A DNA stretch of 64,000 nucleotides from Strongylocentrotus droebachiensis (lineage: Eukaryota > Echinodermata > Echinoidea > Camarodonta > Strongylocentrotidae), in contig JAVYIG010000888.1 in NCBI GenBank assembly GCA_035222895.1, positions 186,001-250,000 on the forward strand, given 5' to 3'. Position 1 is the first letter of the stretch; each line of letters starts with the position of its first letter. The notes beneath the pieces were generated by a model, which saw nothing but the letters and a program-made list of their open reading frames with translations, ran no database searches and was not told the DNA's origin. A program made the position numbers and the translations under genes. Shown piece by piece: positions 12,101 to 21,200 of the stretch.

Positions 12101-15100
12101 GAACATCTTATGAACTGCAACCTTGTAAGGATTTGTTAAACCCCTCGTAAATGAGACAATGTGTAATACACCTCACATTTCTGTAGCTTTTATGCATTGT
12201 GGCTTGCATGCTTTGCTCCTATACCCCCGAAACATTTTCTCCTGCCATTCATTTAGCGGTACACTTAGAGATTTGGCACAGTACGGTAGTTTTGTTGTGT
12301 TTGTTTGTTTGTTTTTGATATTTTTTTTGTAGTTGTCACTTGTTGTCTGAATGGGCTTCAAATGTTAATTAAAAATAAAAGTAACATTCAACACATTGAG
12401 TGATTTCAAGTTGGGTGTTAGTGTTAGTGTTAGTGTTAAGAGCAGTCAAGAGCTCTTAAATCGAGCGAAAAATTTGCTGATGAAATTAAGAGATGAAATT
12501 AAGAGCCCGATACCGATATCAAAATCGATAGCTCAACACCAGCTGTGACGTCACCGCATACTTGATTTCACGACGATGATTTAAAAATAGTACATAAAAA
12601 CTAAAGATATCATGAAAAGTACAGAATAAATTTACACCTATTTCTCTGGTCTTATAAAATAACTCATTTGACACAAAAGAATATATGAATTTACCTGTTT
12701 CACATATTTTTATTTGATCGTCAGACAATGAATTGATGTGACTGTTGTGCGGTACAACACTAACACCGAACTGGAAATCAACATTTACTTAATCCCTAGG
12801 GGCTAGTGTTAGTGAATAGGACATTTGTACGTAAAATATTAACACCAGCCACAAAGGTCGGTTCAGCAGACGAAAATTTTGCAAAATCGATAACACTAGC
12901 TACCGGAAGTTGACGATATTCAGAGGTCATAGCCTTAACACCAGCTGATTTCCATTTCGGTGTTTAGACTGGTGTTAGTGTTTATTAAACACTAACACCA
13001 GCCTTAAACACCCAACTTGAAATCACTCATTGTATTCTTGAAACAGAAATCCCTGAGGTGCAGGTACGTGGTGACCTGTGCTGGTCTCTACTCCGATCGT
13101 GTAGCTGAGATGTCGGGCTGTAGCAAGATTCCTAAGATCGTACCGTTCAGAGGAGACTACCTCCTACTCAAAGCAGAGAAAAACTACCTCGTCAATGGCA
13201 ATATCTATCCTGTGAGTCACTAAGCTGTCTGTAATGTTCTGAACATGTTCACAAAGAAATAATCAAAATAACTCAAAGTAGTTATAAGAATCAACATAAC
13301 TTTATTATCGCCATCTTAGTACTCTCTGGTCTTGACTTCAGACTTTCATACATTGTTATAAAGTGAACACAACACTGTCACAATCTATGATGTGATAATA
13401 GATTTTATTTCTCTCTCATATTTTTTTGTAGCCATTGTCCAAATTTGATTCAATTAAATTTAGGTAAACATACTGTGCCTTTAAAGTTTCCTTGCTTAAA
13501 GCCCCACTGAATTAGTTTGGCCAGGAGGGATTAGACCTCCTTGCATGGTCACTGACAGGTGGTTATCTCATCAAATCAGCTCTCGAACATAAGAAAAAGG
13601 GGATCATGGGGGTCCAATTGTCACCGATTAGGCATTGTTTGCTATATAGACGGCACAAGTAGCTATACCGGTAAGTTGTGCAGTGGTGCTTTAAATAATA
13701 TACTCGGGGCTTTTATATTTTTTGATTAAATAAGAAATTAACTTTTTGGCATTTGTAAATTTGTTATGACCCATGAAAACACTATTCAAACCAACTAGAG
13801 AGTTGTACTTTACAAATTATCTTGACGTTGCTTTTGTCAAACTTCCTTCTTGTTGACAGGTTCCGAACCCCAAGTTTCCTTTCCTTGGTGTCCACTTCAC
13901 ACCTAGAGTTGATGGCAGTATATGGCTGGGTCCTAATGCCGTTCTAGCGATGAAAAGAGAAGGTTACAAGCTTCTTGACTTTAGTTTGAAGGACATGATA
14001 GATGCTGTTTCGTTCAGGTAAGGGCGTGATTACTTTTAGCCGTATGTACTGGTTTCTATAGCTGTGCTCTTCATAGTAAGCCATCATACACAAATATTGA
14101 TTACCTTTAGGGGCATGGTGGAAACTTTATCCCAAAGTGAACTTGAAACAGTCCTGCTCCCAGAAACAAAGTCGAGGGGCTAAGTGCAGTCTCAAGATCA
14201 CTGAGGAGCGTTAGTTTTAACTGTGACCCGAAAAATTTAGCAGTCACTATTTGTTATGTATACCGCTACCCCAGTGTCAATTCTCAAAAAATACTTTTTA
14301 ACAAACTATGCCTTTAAACAAATATTTATTTGCAGACTCAAAGGAAATTTAACCCTCTAAGACAATTGCGCATATCTATTGTTAACTTCATGCGCAACCA
14401 TTGTGTTTTTCCATTTTACGCACAAGTAGAACAATGCCCTGTCAAATTTTGTTTGGCTCGTCAATAGCCTGTGGTTTCGACCAGTCAGAGGCCTAGAACC
14501 ATCCTTTGTGTTATATAATGTCTTTTATTTGTCACTGCTTTCATTGTGTCTTCGTATCTGTGATATCTTTCTATCTCTTTTATATATATCTCTGTAGTTC
14601 TTTCTCCCTCTCTCTCTCTCTCTCTTAAAAGAATGAATAAACATAGATAAGAATAAAGATTTTAAGAAATAGTAAACAACAAGAATGATAGAATAGAATA
14701 GAATTTATTGACTCATTCGACCCCCTTCTGGGGTATGAGAGTACAGCAAACATGTCATTATAATGATACATAATACAGAATACTAACATAGTGTAATAAT
14801 ACAAAGAATACAGAATACAACAAAACAACAGTACAAAAGTATAACAATAAATAGGAATGATCTAAACCTAGCCTAGATGCTGAACATAAATACAATATGG
14901 CAAGCATACCTGAAAAGTGGAGAATACCACATTACATATAAATAACAGGTTTTTCCTACTAAATGAAAATAGAGCAATTGTTTCATTTACCGGTACATCA
15001 TCAAGAACTTATGCATAAAACTATTTTGTGTTTAATCTATTCATTACCGCAGTGGCCTGAGAAAGCTTGCCTTCCGCCATCTTGGATATGGACTTGGGGA

Positions 15101-17490
15101 GATGTACAGAGGGTTCAACTACCCAGCACAGGTCAAGCTCCTCCAGGAGTATGTACCTGACCTCAAAGTCTCTGACGTCACAAGGTGAATGAAAGAATAA
15201 TGGATGGATGGTTGGATGGATAGATGAATGAGTGAATGAGTTGGATGGATAAATGAATGAGTGAGTGTAGCACAGGTCAAGCTCCTTCAGGAATATGTAC
15301 CTGACCTCAAAGTCTCTGACGTCACAAGGTGAATGAAAGAATAATGGATGGATGGTTGGATGGATAGATGAATGAGTGAATGAGTTGGATGGATAAATGA
15401 ATGAGTGAGTGTAGCACAGGTCAAGCTCCTTCAGGAATATGTACCTGACCTCAAAGTCTCTGACGTCACAAGGTGAATGAAAGAATAATGGATGGATGGT
15501 TGGATGGATAGATGAATGGATAAATGAATGAGTGAGTGTAGCACAGGTCAAGCTCCTTCAGGAATATGTACCTGACCTCAAAGTCTCTGATGTCACAAGG
15601 TGAATGAAAGAATGATTAAATCAATGAATGAAGGAATGAACAAATGAACGAGTGAGTGAGTGAGTGAGTGAGTGAGTGAGTGAGTGAGTGAGTGAGTGAG
15701 TGAGTGAGTGAGTGAGTGAAGTGAGTGAGTGAGTGAGTGAGTGAGTGAGTGATTGAATGAATGAATGAATGAATGAATGAATGAATGAATGAATGAATGA
15801 ATGAATGAATGAATGAATGAATGAATGAATGGATGAGTGAATGAATGAATGAATGAATGAATGGATGAGTGAATGAATGAATGAATGAATGGATGAGTAA
15901 ATGAATGAATCAATGAATGAAGTGACGAATAAATGAAAGAAAGAAAGAGAGTATGAAGGTTTTAACTATGAAGTATATAGGTCAAGCTCCCTCAGGAATA
16001 CACGATATATCCCAAATATCAAAGTTGCTTCTGTTACAAGGTAAATTTGGGGCTCTGCAAATGGATGGATGGATAATGAATGCAATGCAGTACATGGGCT
16101 TGAGAGATGAATGAATGAGTGCAGCACAGGTCAAGCTTCTTCAGTAGTATATCCCTGACCTCAAAGTCTCTGATGTCACAATGTTTATGAATGAATTGGT
16201 GGATGGATGGATGGATGAAGTTAGATGAATAGGTTGTCAGTTTCTTATGTGCACAAGGCCATATTTCGCTGACACCAGACCTGGTGGAAATACCATTAAT
16301 GTGAGTACAAGTCTGCACACAGTGAACCCATAGGCCTATCAAGAAATACCCCCTAGTCTCTCAGAGAGTCTTCATGTGAGGGAAAGTAAGATTTAGTGAC
16401 TTTACCATATCAGGGAATGCTAGGCATTATATAAGGCCTGTTGGTCTTGAAACTGAACACCTATCTTGGTGATTGATAACACCTGTTATTGAGTAAACAC
16501 CTGAATTGTATCGAATTCCCCATGAGAGCCCATGCACTCCTATGTGTCCTTAATAAATGCAGCACAGGTCAAGCTTCTTCGTATCCAGGAATATGTCCAA
16601 GACAGACAAGTCTCTGATGTCACAATGTGTATGAATGAATCGATGTGTGGATGAATAAATGCAGCACAGGTCAAGCCTCAGACCTCAAGTCTCATGTGCC
16701 ACAAGGTGATTGAATGAAGGAATGGATGGAAAGATGAATGGATGGATGGTTGGATGGATAGATAGATAGATAGATAGATACCGGTAGATAGATAGAAAGA
16801 TAGATAGATAGGCAACACATGATTGATGGCTTGCTAGAAGCAGTCAAATAAAAATTAGATCATAATATTATTAATGCAAAATTACTTAACAATTTTCTGA
16901 CATAAGGACCTTACGTGATTACAATACTTCTCGTTGAGTGTGGCGCCCTTGTACCAATCAAAGAATCCTGGGGGAGTGTTTCACAAAGATCCTAAGTCAA
17001 ACTCATCTCTAAGTTGAACTGAAACATTATGAAGATCTATTTGTAGCCTTAAATGGAAATATATTCAAAAGCGAAAATTCAAGTATTTTTAGAATTTTTA
17101 TAAATTCCACATCAAGAACATGAAATTTCCATGAAAAAAGAAAATATGAATGATTTAATATGCCTTTTAAAATAAATTTTACAAAATATTTTCATAGATG
17201 CTAACGGCTTATAAGTCCAACTTAGGATCTTTGTGAAACACCCCCCAGGTTTGTACCATCAAGATTTGACCCATTTGATGTCCTTCTATTGCAGGGGTCC
17301 TTCCGGAGTCAGAGCTCAAGCATTGGACACGGACGGCAACCTGGTGGATGACTTTGTGTTCGACATAGGAGTCGGTGGAATAGCATCGCGGGTGCTGCAC
17401 GTCCGGAACGCCCCGTCCCCGGCTGCCACCTCATCGCTGTCCATAGCCAAGATGGTCGTGGATAAGGTGCAGGACACATTTGAACTGTGA
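5988..17490 (+). CDS. L2HGDH: L-2-hydroxyglutarate dehydrogenase, mitochondrial (10 coding exons)
   Basis: It oxidises L-2-hydroxyglutarate to 2-oxoglutarate using FAD in mitochondria, clearing the by-product of promiscuous malate dehydrogenase. Exons: 5988-6121, 7518-7657, 8047-8198, 8745-8876, 9864-10026, 11786-11823, 13047-13211, 13860-14017, 15053-15184 and 17295-17490. They join to 1,410 nt (469 aa plus TGA), close to the human length of about 463. The N-terminus (1-44) is basic and Arg/Lys/Ser-rich, like a mitochondrial targeting peptide. Residues 55-66 hold the Rossmann motif [11 protein letters not shown], with Glu86 ending the second strand. Family motifs follow: [16 protein letters not shown] (94-109), [11 protein letters not shown] (261-271), [10 protein letters not shown] (285-294), WLGPNAVLA (exon 8), GVRAQALD (409-416) and [14 protein letters not shown] (440-453). 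All sites are GT-AG. Two exons have decayed partial copies nearby. Identification is from the reading frame across all ten junctions. Confidence 0.97.
6586..7367. mobile_element. CAGGG-ended inverted-repeat element in L2HGDH intron 1
   Basis: The left end CAGGGCCTGACCTTTA and the reverse-complemented right end CAGGGCTCGACTTTAT form a terminal inverted repeat typical of nonautonomous hAT transposons. Two copies of a GGGAGCC-rich block (AGGGAGCCAGCCGGGCTCC) occur in the same orientation near the ends (about 6613 and 7273). I see no clear 8-bp target duplication. No coding potential; the interior is AT-rich. Confidence 0.6.
7518..7657 (+). CDS. L2HGDH: L2HGDH exon 2 (FAD-binding Rossmann fold)
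   Basis: Acceptor TTCACAG, donor CTTT|GTAAGT. It encodes [19 protein letters not shown] and then [10 protein letters not shown]. The glycine-rich GGGIVG contacts the FAD diphosphate, and the Glu of VVEKE is in position to bind the adenosine ribose. Phase 2 in, phase 1 out. Confidence 0.97.
7688..7774. repeat. Short hairpin repeat, CCAGAAGGGC family, copy 1
   Basis: An almost perfect inverted repeat. The left arm ATCTGTTGAGAGCCAGAAGG and the reverse-complemented right arm share some 25 bases around a loop of about 35 bp. The same arm core occurs at 17949 and 61660, so this is a dispersed foldback repeat. It lies in L2HGDH intron 2, 30 bp after exon 2. Confidence 0.8.
8047..8198 (+). CDS. L2HGDH: L2HGDH exon 3
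   Basis: Acceptor TTACAG, donor AAG|GTATGC. It encodes [20 protein letters not shown] and [20 protein letters not shown]. The [12 protein letters not shown] block is near-invariant in L2HGDH and its bacterial relative LhgO. Ends in phase 0 with CGK. Confidence 0.97.
8587..8634 (+). pseudogene. Decayed duplicate of L2HGDH exon 4
   Basis: CTCATTGTTGCACGTAATAA and the following GAGGAGCTACC match the beginning of exon 4 (8745) with a few changes, and the AG before it sits where the acceptor should be. Translation gives [12 protein letters not shown], then a TAG stop. The preceding intron (ATTTGAATTC, GATCG, TTCATATTT) is also similar to the intron before exon 4, so exon and flank were duplicated together. 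No donor remains. Confidence 0.85.
8745..8876 (+). CDS. L2HGDH: L2HGDH exon 4
   Basis: Acceptor TTTTCCTAG, donor AAG|GTACAA. It encodes [20 protein letters not shown], then a stretch ending EVEPYCK. 44 codons, phase 0 at both ends. A decayed copy of its first part lies about 158 bp upstream at 8587. Confidence 0.96.
9411..9762. mobile_element. TTAA-type MITE in L2HGDH intron 4
   Basis: Left end CGTATAGACCAGTTCTGG and the reverse-complemented right end AGGTATAGACCAGTTTTGG form a terminal inverted repeat. TTAA flanks the right end (9763-9766); the left flank is altered. The AGGTAT start resembles the clearer TTAA element at 10202. No transposase. Confidence 0.55.
9864..10026 (+). CDS. L2HGDH: L2HGDH exon 5
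   Basis: Acceptor TTATTTAG, donor GATG|GTAATA. It encodes [20 protein letters not shown] and [16 protein letters not shown]. The [10 protein letters not shown] block matches the conserved substrate-domain region of the family. Phase 1 out. Confidence 0.96.
10202..10703. mobile_element. 502-bp element with TTAA target duplication
   Basis: The ends are AGGTAATACAAAGTTTTGG and, reverse complemented, AGGTATTACAAAGTTTTGG. TTAA flanks both sides (10198-10201, 10704-10707). TTAA duplications are used by piggyBac and Kolobok transposons; which applies here is not decidable from a nonautonomous copy. In L2HGDH intron 5, no coding content. Confidence 0.8.
11497..11783. repeat. Three-unit tandem repeat abutting L2HGDH exon 6
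   Basis: Three diverged units of about 95-100 bp, each containing CA(T/G)...TCATATATC or similar, GTTGAATATGTA, GGGTGTCTAATATAGCAATT-like sequence and AATAGCGATACCTAT. The last unit runs into the TTTTCTAG acceptor of the micro-exon, so the array supplies its upstream intron sequence. Confidence 0.7.
11786..11823 (+). CDS. L2HGDH: L2HGDH exon 6 (38-nt micro-exon)
   Basis: Acceptor GTTTTCTAG, donor GGT|GTAAGT. It encodes [13 protein letters not shown], using one base from exon 5. It is needed to join exon 5 (phase 1) to exon 7 (phase 0) and matches the short variable link that precedes the conserved RCxYVVTCAG strand. A three-unit tandem repeat of about 100 bp runs right up to its acceptor. 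Confidence 0.85.
12398..13028. mobile_element. 631-bp inverted-repeat element ending at L2HGDH exon 7
   Basis: The ends GAGTGATTTCAAGTTGGGTG (left) and the reverse complement of CACCCAACTTGAAATCACTC-like sequence (right, 13006-13028) match over about 24 bp. ATT flanks both sides and may be a 3-bp target duplication. The interior is rich in GTGTTAG/CTAACAC repeats in both orientations. Its right end is 18 bp from exon 7, inside the acceptor region. Confidence 0.75.
13047..13211 (+). CDS. L2HGDH: L2HGDH exon 7
   Basis: Acceptor GAAACAG, donor CCT|GTGAGT. It encodes [20 protein letters not shown] and [20 protein letters not shown]. The TCAGLYSD block belongs to the FAD domain. The acceptor tract is short because a transposon end (13028) lies only 18 bp upstream. 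Confidence 0.97.
13500..13690. mobile_element. TTAA MITE, AGCCCCACTG family, copy 1
   Basis: Ends AGCCCCACTG and, reverse complemented, AGCACCACTG, flanked by TTAA on both sides (13496-13499 and 13691-13694). The interior matches the element at 35592 in BTBD9 (shared GGTGGTTATCTCATCAAATC and AACATAAGAAAAAG), so two copies of one family sit in this window. Confidence 0.85.
13860..14017 (+). CDS. L2HGDH: L2HGDH exon 8
   Basis: Acceptor GTTGACAG, donor TTCAG|GTAAGG. It encodes [20 protein letters not shown] and [17 protein letters not shown]. The FPFLGVHFT and GPNAVLA blocks are hallmark L2HGDH sequences near the flavin and substrate. Phase 2 out. Confidence 0.97.
14625..14860 (-). repeat. Retroposon-like 3' end in L2HGDH intron 8
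   Basis: An ATAGAATAGAATAGAAT run followed by TTATTGACTCATTCGACCCC and repeated AATACA motifs resembles the reversed tail of a LINE or SINE. Preceded by a (CT)n tract at 14605-14625. Only the composition and tail style support it. Confidence 0.3.
15053..15184 (+). CDS. L2HGDH: L2HGDH exon 9
   Basis: Acceptor TTACCGCAG, donor ACAAG|GTGAAT. It encodes [20 protein letters not shown] and [20 protein letters not shown]. Read-through past the donor meets TGA at once (AGG TGA). The last 58 nt of this exon and the following intron are repeated in tandem downstream. Confidence 0.96.
15127..15599 (+). repeat. Minisatellite built from the 3' half of L2HGDH exon 9
   Basis: The last 58 nt of exon 9 (from CACAGGTCAAGCTCC to CACAAG) plus following intron recur at 15271-15328, 15415-15472 and 15542-15599. 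Periods are 144, 144 and 127 bp. All three copies share changes absent from the real exon (CTCCTTCAGGAATATG), so one copy arose first and was then amplified. Each keeps the donor CACAAG|GTGAAT and has GTGTAG before it. A 58-nt insertion would shift the frame. Confidence 0.95.
15645..15905. repeat. Tetranucleotide microsatellite (GAGT)n then (GAAT)n
   Basis: About 100 bp of GAGT repeats followed by about 80 bp of GAAT repeats and then GAAT mixed with GGATGAGT. It evidently grew out of the GAATGAGTGAATG-type intron sequence of the exon-9 minisatellite. The open frames across it are repeat artefacts. Confidence 0.95.
15975..16710 (+). repeat. Older degenerate copies of the exon-9 fragment
   Basis: At least four further copies are visible: 15978-16041 (AGGTCAAGCTCCCTCAGG), 16124-16181 (CACAGGTCAAGCTTCTTCAG), 16563-16625 (CACAGGTCAAGCTTCTTC) and 16663-16705 (CACAGGTCAAGCCTCAG). 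Each ends near CACAA(G/T)GT and is followed by GAATG- or GGATG-type intron repeats. GATA repeats follow at 16756-16810. Confidence 0.85.
16968..17248. mobile_element. GTGTTTCACAAAGAT-family MITE in L2HGDH intron 9
   Basis: Inverted ends: GTGTTTCACAAAGATCCTAA at the left (after CTGGGGGA) and the same sequence reverse complemented at the right, closing with CCCCCCAG. The centre is AT-rich and noncoding. Its right end lies 46 bp before exon 10. Relatives occur at 34106 and 36409. Confidence 0.8.
17295..17490 (+). CDS. L2HGDH: L2HGDH exon 10 and stop
   Basis: Acceptor TTCTATTGCAG. It encodes [20 protein letters not shown], then [14 protein letters not shown] and ends in FEL followed by TGA (17488-17490). 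The C-terminal block closes the FAD site in this fold. Codon use is markedly more GC-rich than the surrounding introns. Confidence 0.98.
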
Positions 17491-17948
17491 GAGTCGATCG
17501 CCAAGGATCGAGAAGAGATGGGTAGGGCACCCATGATGTACTAGCCTTTGTAGGCAAGCTAATGTCTCATTTGGTCTTTCCAAGTCTTTGAAGATTGGAA
17601 TTCCTCAGTCACACCGCCAAACCGACTCAAAACTGACTCCATAGCAATCAGTTCTTGGTCACTTGGGGTTATTTCATTTTTGTTTGGTTTGTCATCAGTC
17701 TGGTGTCAGTCTCATGGATGCGAATGTGGAAGAAAGTAGGCCATTATTGGACATATCTGAAATGACCGAACACTAATATCTAACAACAGCAGGCTAAGCT
17801 GCTGTTATCTTGCACAACATAGCACATTGGCTGAAAGTTGACCGGATGCCTGTTTGGTTCAACCTCTGTGTTACACTTTGTACTTTAAGAGAATCAATTA
17901 TTATATTAAATAATATATGAAATTATGAATTGAGGAAAGAATATTGTC

Positions 17949-18008
17949 TTTTGAGAATCAGAAGGGCTTTAATTACTCAAAACTAACACCCCTCTGGCTC
18001 TCATGAGA
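17949..18008. repeat. Short hairpin repeat, CCAGAAGGGC family, copy 2
   Basis: TTGAGAATCAGAAGGGCTTT is followed some 20 bp later by CACCCCTCTGGCTCTCATGA, a foldback with the same core as at 7688. It lies in the probable L2HGDH 3' UTR. Confidence 0.65.
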
Positions 18009-18201
18009 TGATAAATGAAACAAATGTGTCAAAAGTGAGTAATAATGCTCTGCAGTCTTCATTGAATGGCTTCAACCTGACTTGTGGAATTTGTATAGAG
18101 AGTTGGTTTTGGTTGATTACTTTTTCTTGGAGTCCAGTGTGTGATTATGACCATGTGTGTACTATAGATATAGAAACAGTGTAGCTTAGTCATTCCAATA
18201 T

Positions 18202-18207
18202 AATAAA
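18202..18207 (+). terminator. Candidate L2HGDH polyadenylation signal
   Basis: AATAAA about 710 bp after the stop, followed some 20 bp on by a T-rich stretch (TGTTTTTTTTTTTATTTTAT), the usual arrangement. Other AATAAA sites (for example 19641) could give a longer 3' UTR. Transcript data are needed to choose. Confidence 0.35.
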
Positions 18208-18229
18208 TTCTCAAATTGTCTGAAATATG

Positions 18230-21200
18230 TTTTTTTTTTTATTTTATTGAGAAGAAATAATATGTGCTTCTCAAGAGGGGGGACACATTAAAAATTGTGA
18301 TGGACTTTACGATAAGATTGAATTTTCTGAGCTTTCATTATTTCTTTTGAAATAGAAAAGTTTACCAAATTAAACCAAATTCAGTTTCATTTTACAGTGC
18401 TACTTTAGAGTTTGGGCTCCTGTCCAAGTCTTGATACATATTACTGCCACATATTGATGCATGTCACATATTCAGTTGTTTGTATTCTTATTGAATAGAT
18501 ACACTTGTCAAAGCATAAAACATGTTCCTTGGGAGAAAAATTTAAACCTTCTATTAAAGTCTTAAATGTTCTAATCTTAAATTCTTTAGGAGATTTTCTG
18601 CCCATGACATGTGAAGGGTTGTGACTAGCGGTGACAGCCTTGCTTTGTTTGTAATCAATGCCTTTAACTTGCAAATAATTATGTGTGGAATGGACCGTAT
18701 AGGTTTACATGTATGACAACTTATATTAGGTAAAATATGGATGCCAAGATTATAAACAAAACCTTACATTCTCCCCAGGGATGATATGAGATGTATATTT
18801 TTTTTATGAGTAGGAAACTAATACAGTACTAATATATTATTAACAAGACTTCTAAATGAATAACTTAATAAATAAATATGGTATATTATATGTATATTAA
18901 ATAGAATTTTGAATTTTTACACAATGGTGTGTGTGTTAGCATAGATAATTAATTGGAATAGGTTAATAAATTGAATGAATCATTTACCCGTATGTCTTTT
19001 CAGTCATCCACTGAAAAAAACAAATTTAGTTCAATATTTCCACCTTGAAATAAAATTGTGGAATAGACTATCACATTTGTGATAATCTGACCAATTGATT
19101 TTGTTGAAAATCATCATTTATTAGCAGATATTGTTTCATCCCCAAATTCAATTTGTCAGATTTGTAATCATTACAAATTATACAACTTTTTAAAAAGTAT
19201 CATGAGTATCACTTTGTGCCACCATAATCGATGTCATATGAGACACTGAATAGAAGGATACGGTTAGTTTTTTTCACTTTCCATTTGAAAACAGTTTCCT
19301 ACTGAATGCATTATTGCCAGAATATGGGATTGTTGTCCCAGTCCATGTTGTTCAAAGAAAATGAAATGCAAAAAAATGTTACTTTACCTTAAATATACCT
19401 GAAATTCAGTATTTTACAATTTCATAGAAATTGATACGGTATATTATATTTTTATAGATTCATTGAAAGAAATATTAGAAATATCTCAATATTTTGAATT
19501 TCTGTTTAGTGTATTGACAGTGGAATGGTATTTTTGTATAGTGTCTCTAATTTCTGTATTTAATTAATTAATAGGTATACATGAATACAGTTGTTTACCA
19601 TTCACTTGCTCAGTTGTCAATAACATTAAATATCAACCAGAATAAAAGTTTCTAATTCAACAGACCTTGTTTTTTACTTAACTGATATACCGGTAATGAT
19701 GATATGGTGCTCTTGTGTTCTTATTGTCTATATAAAGGACAAAAGAAAGTTGCCTAAATATTATGCATCCTGTCTTACCTTTAAATAGATTATTCTAGCT
19801 TCGAGGAGATTAGAAAGTATTGGATTAGTCTGCAAATACAGGCTCCTTTTTACAAGCACACCATCAATGTTGCCTAAACCAGCTCGAAAGTGGCTGTGTA
19901 TTCCTCTTTAAACAAATTAAATGTACTTTATTTCTCATTTTCTCAACTTTGTTGCCTGGACAAACATGTAATTTTAGTTTTTTGCAGCTAAGAATAAACT
20001 ATAGTGCATCAATAACGAAAATACAATCATGTTATTAGAAATTAGGATCTAGAGATTCTCATGTATGATGTTGTGTGCAATGTATTAGATTTTAGGTAAG
20101 ATTATTGTTCAGGGATAATTATATTTATTTTTTATTTTTATAGTTCAAATGGGAAATTTAATTTCCAGTGAACATGTGAAAGGTGTCTGAAATAAAGAGC
20201 TCATCAGGTTCATATTTATTTACCATTTAGTAATTTAGACTTTCAGGTGATTTTCTGCAATGTGTCCCATATGACTTATTAGTACAAATATGTCCGTTTT
20301 CCACATATTTCATTCAAAAAATGAAGAATTTCTTTTCTGGATGTGACCATTGAATAATGGTGCTTTATGGAATCACAACCATAAGTCATATTTATATCAA
20401 GATATTTTTCATTCATTGATGAAATGTATGGGGCACTTTGAACAAAATCACCCTTCTATTTTTCTGATTAATGCATCATGTTCAATTACAGGAAATCTGT
20501 AGTCATTCTCTTTTGTTTAAAGAATAAAAACTACAACGCTCTTATTCTATTGTTAACTCCAATTCTAGATCCAAGCCATTTTTTACTGAGGAAAACCTTG
20601 AACTAAATTCCTTGGTTAAATGTCACTTTACGAAAAGTAGGTTAAAAACATTGTTGGGTTTATATGTTCAAAATATGTGCCATATAGCCGTTTACTTTTC
20701 CTTAATATTATCAAAAAAATGGTTTGTTCAATATAATATTCACTTTCAGATCAAAATAATCTGAATGTATGGTGAAATTGTTTGAAATGCTTTTCTAATT
20801 CATTTTCAAATTTTGTTTTCTGTGATGTCAAATGAAATTTATATTCAGTACAGGGATAGGCATGTTGGATCTTTACATAATTGTTATGAAAATGACTAAA
20901 TATATGATGTACCCTTCTCACTTTTTAAGCATTACCTGTAAGAGAGTATACACATCAAAAACAATATCTGATTTATTTAGGGGAAGACATATTTGACCTT
21001 TAAGTTCCTCCCCATAATTAAAGACAAAAAAGTAAATTTTTCATGTTTTCATGCTTTTTAATGTTGTGTTAAAATAATTTATCTCTACCTTTAACTTTCT
21101 GGAACAAGAATTTTGTCGAAACCGAAGCTATGTTGTAAATTTTTATTTGTAATTTCTGTTATATTTATGTTTTTTTTAATTTATTTTTTATTTTTTAATT

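Noticed and set aside
15021..15551. Long minus-strand open frame with repeated Thr-His-Ser-Phe-Ile
   Set aside because: It is the antisense of L2HGDH exon 9 and its tandem copies; the periodic protein is a product of the minisatellite.
15593..15913. Minus-strand His/Ser-rich open frame
   Set aside because: It spans only the GAGT/GAAT microsatellite.
17209..17557. Overlapping minus-strand frames at L2HGDH exon 10
   Set aside because: Antisense shadows of a GC-rich conserved exon; the plus strand carries the family motifs.
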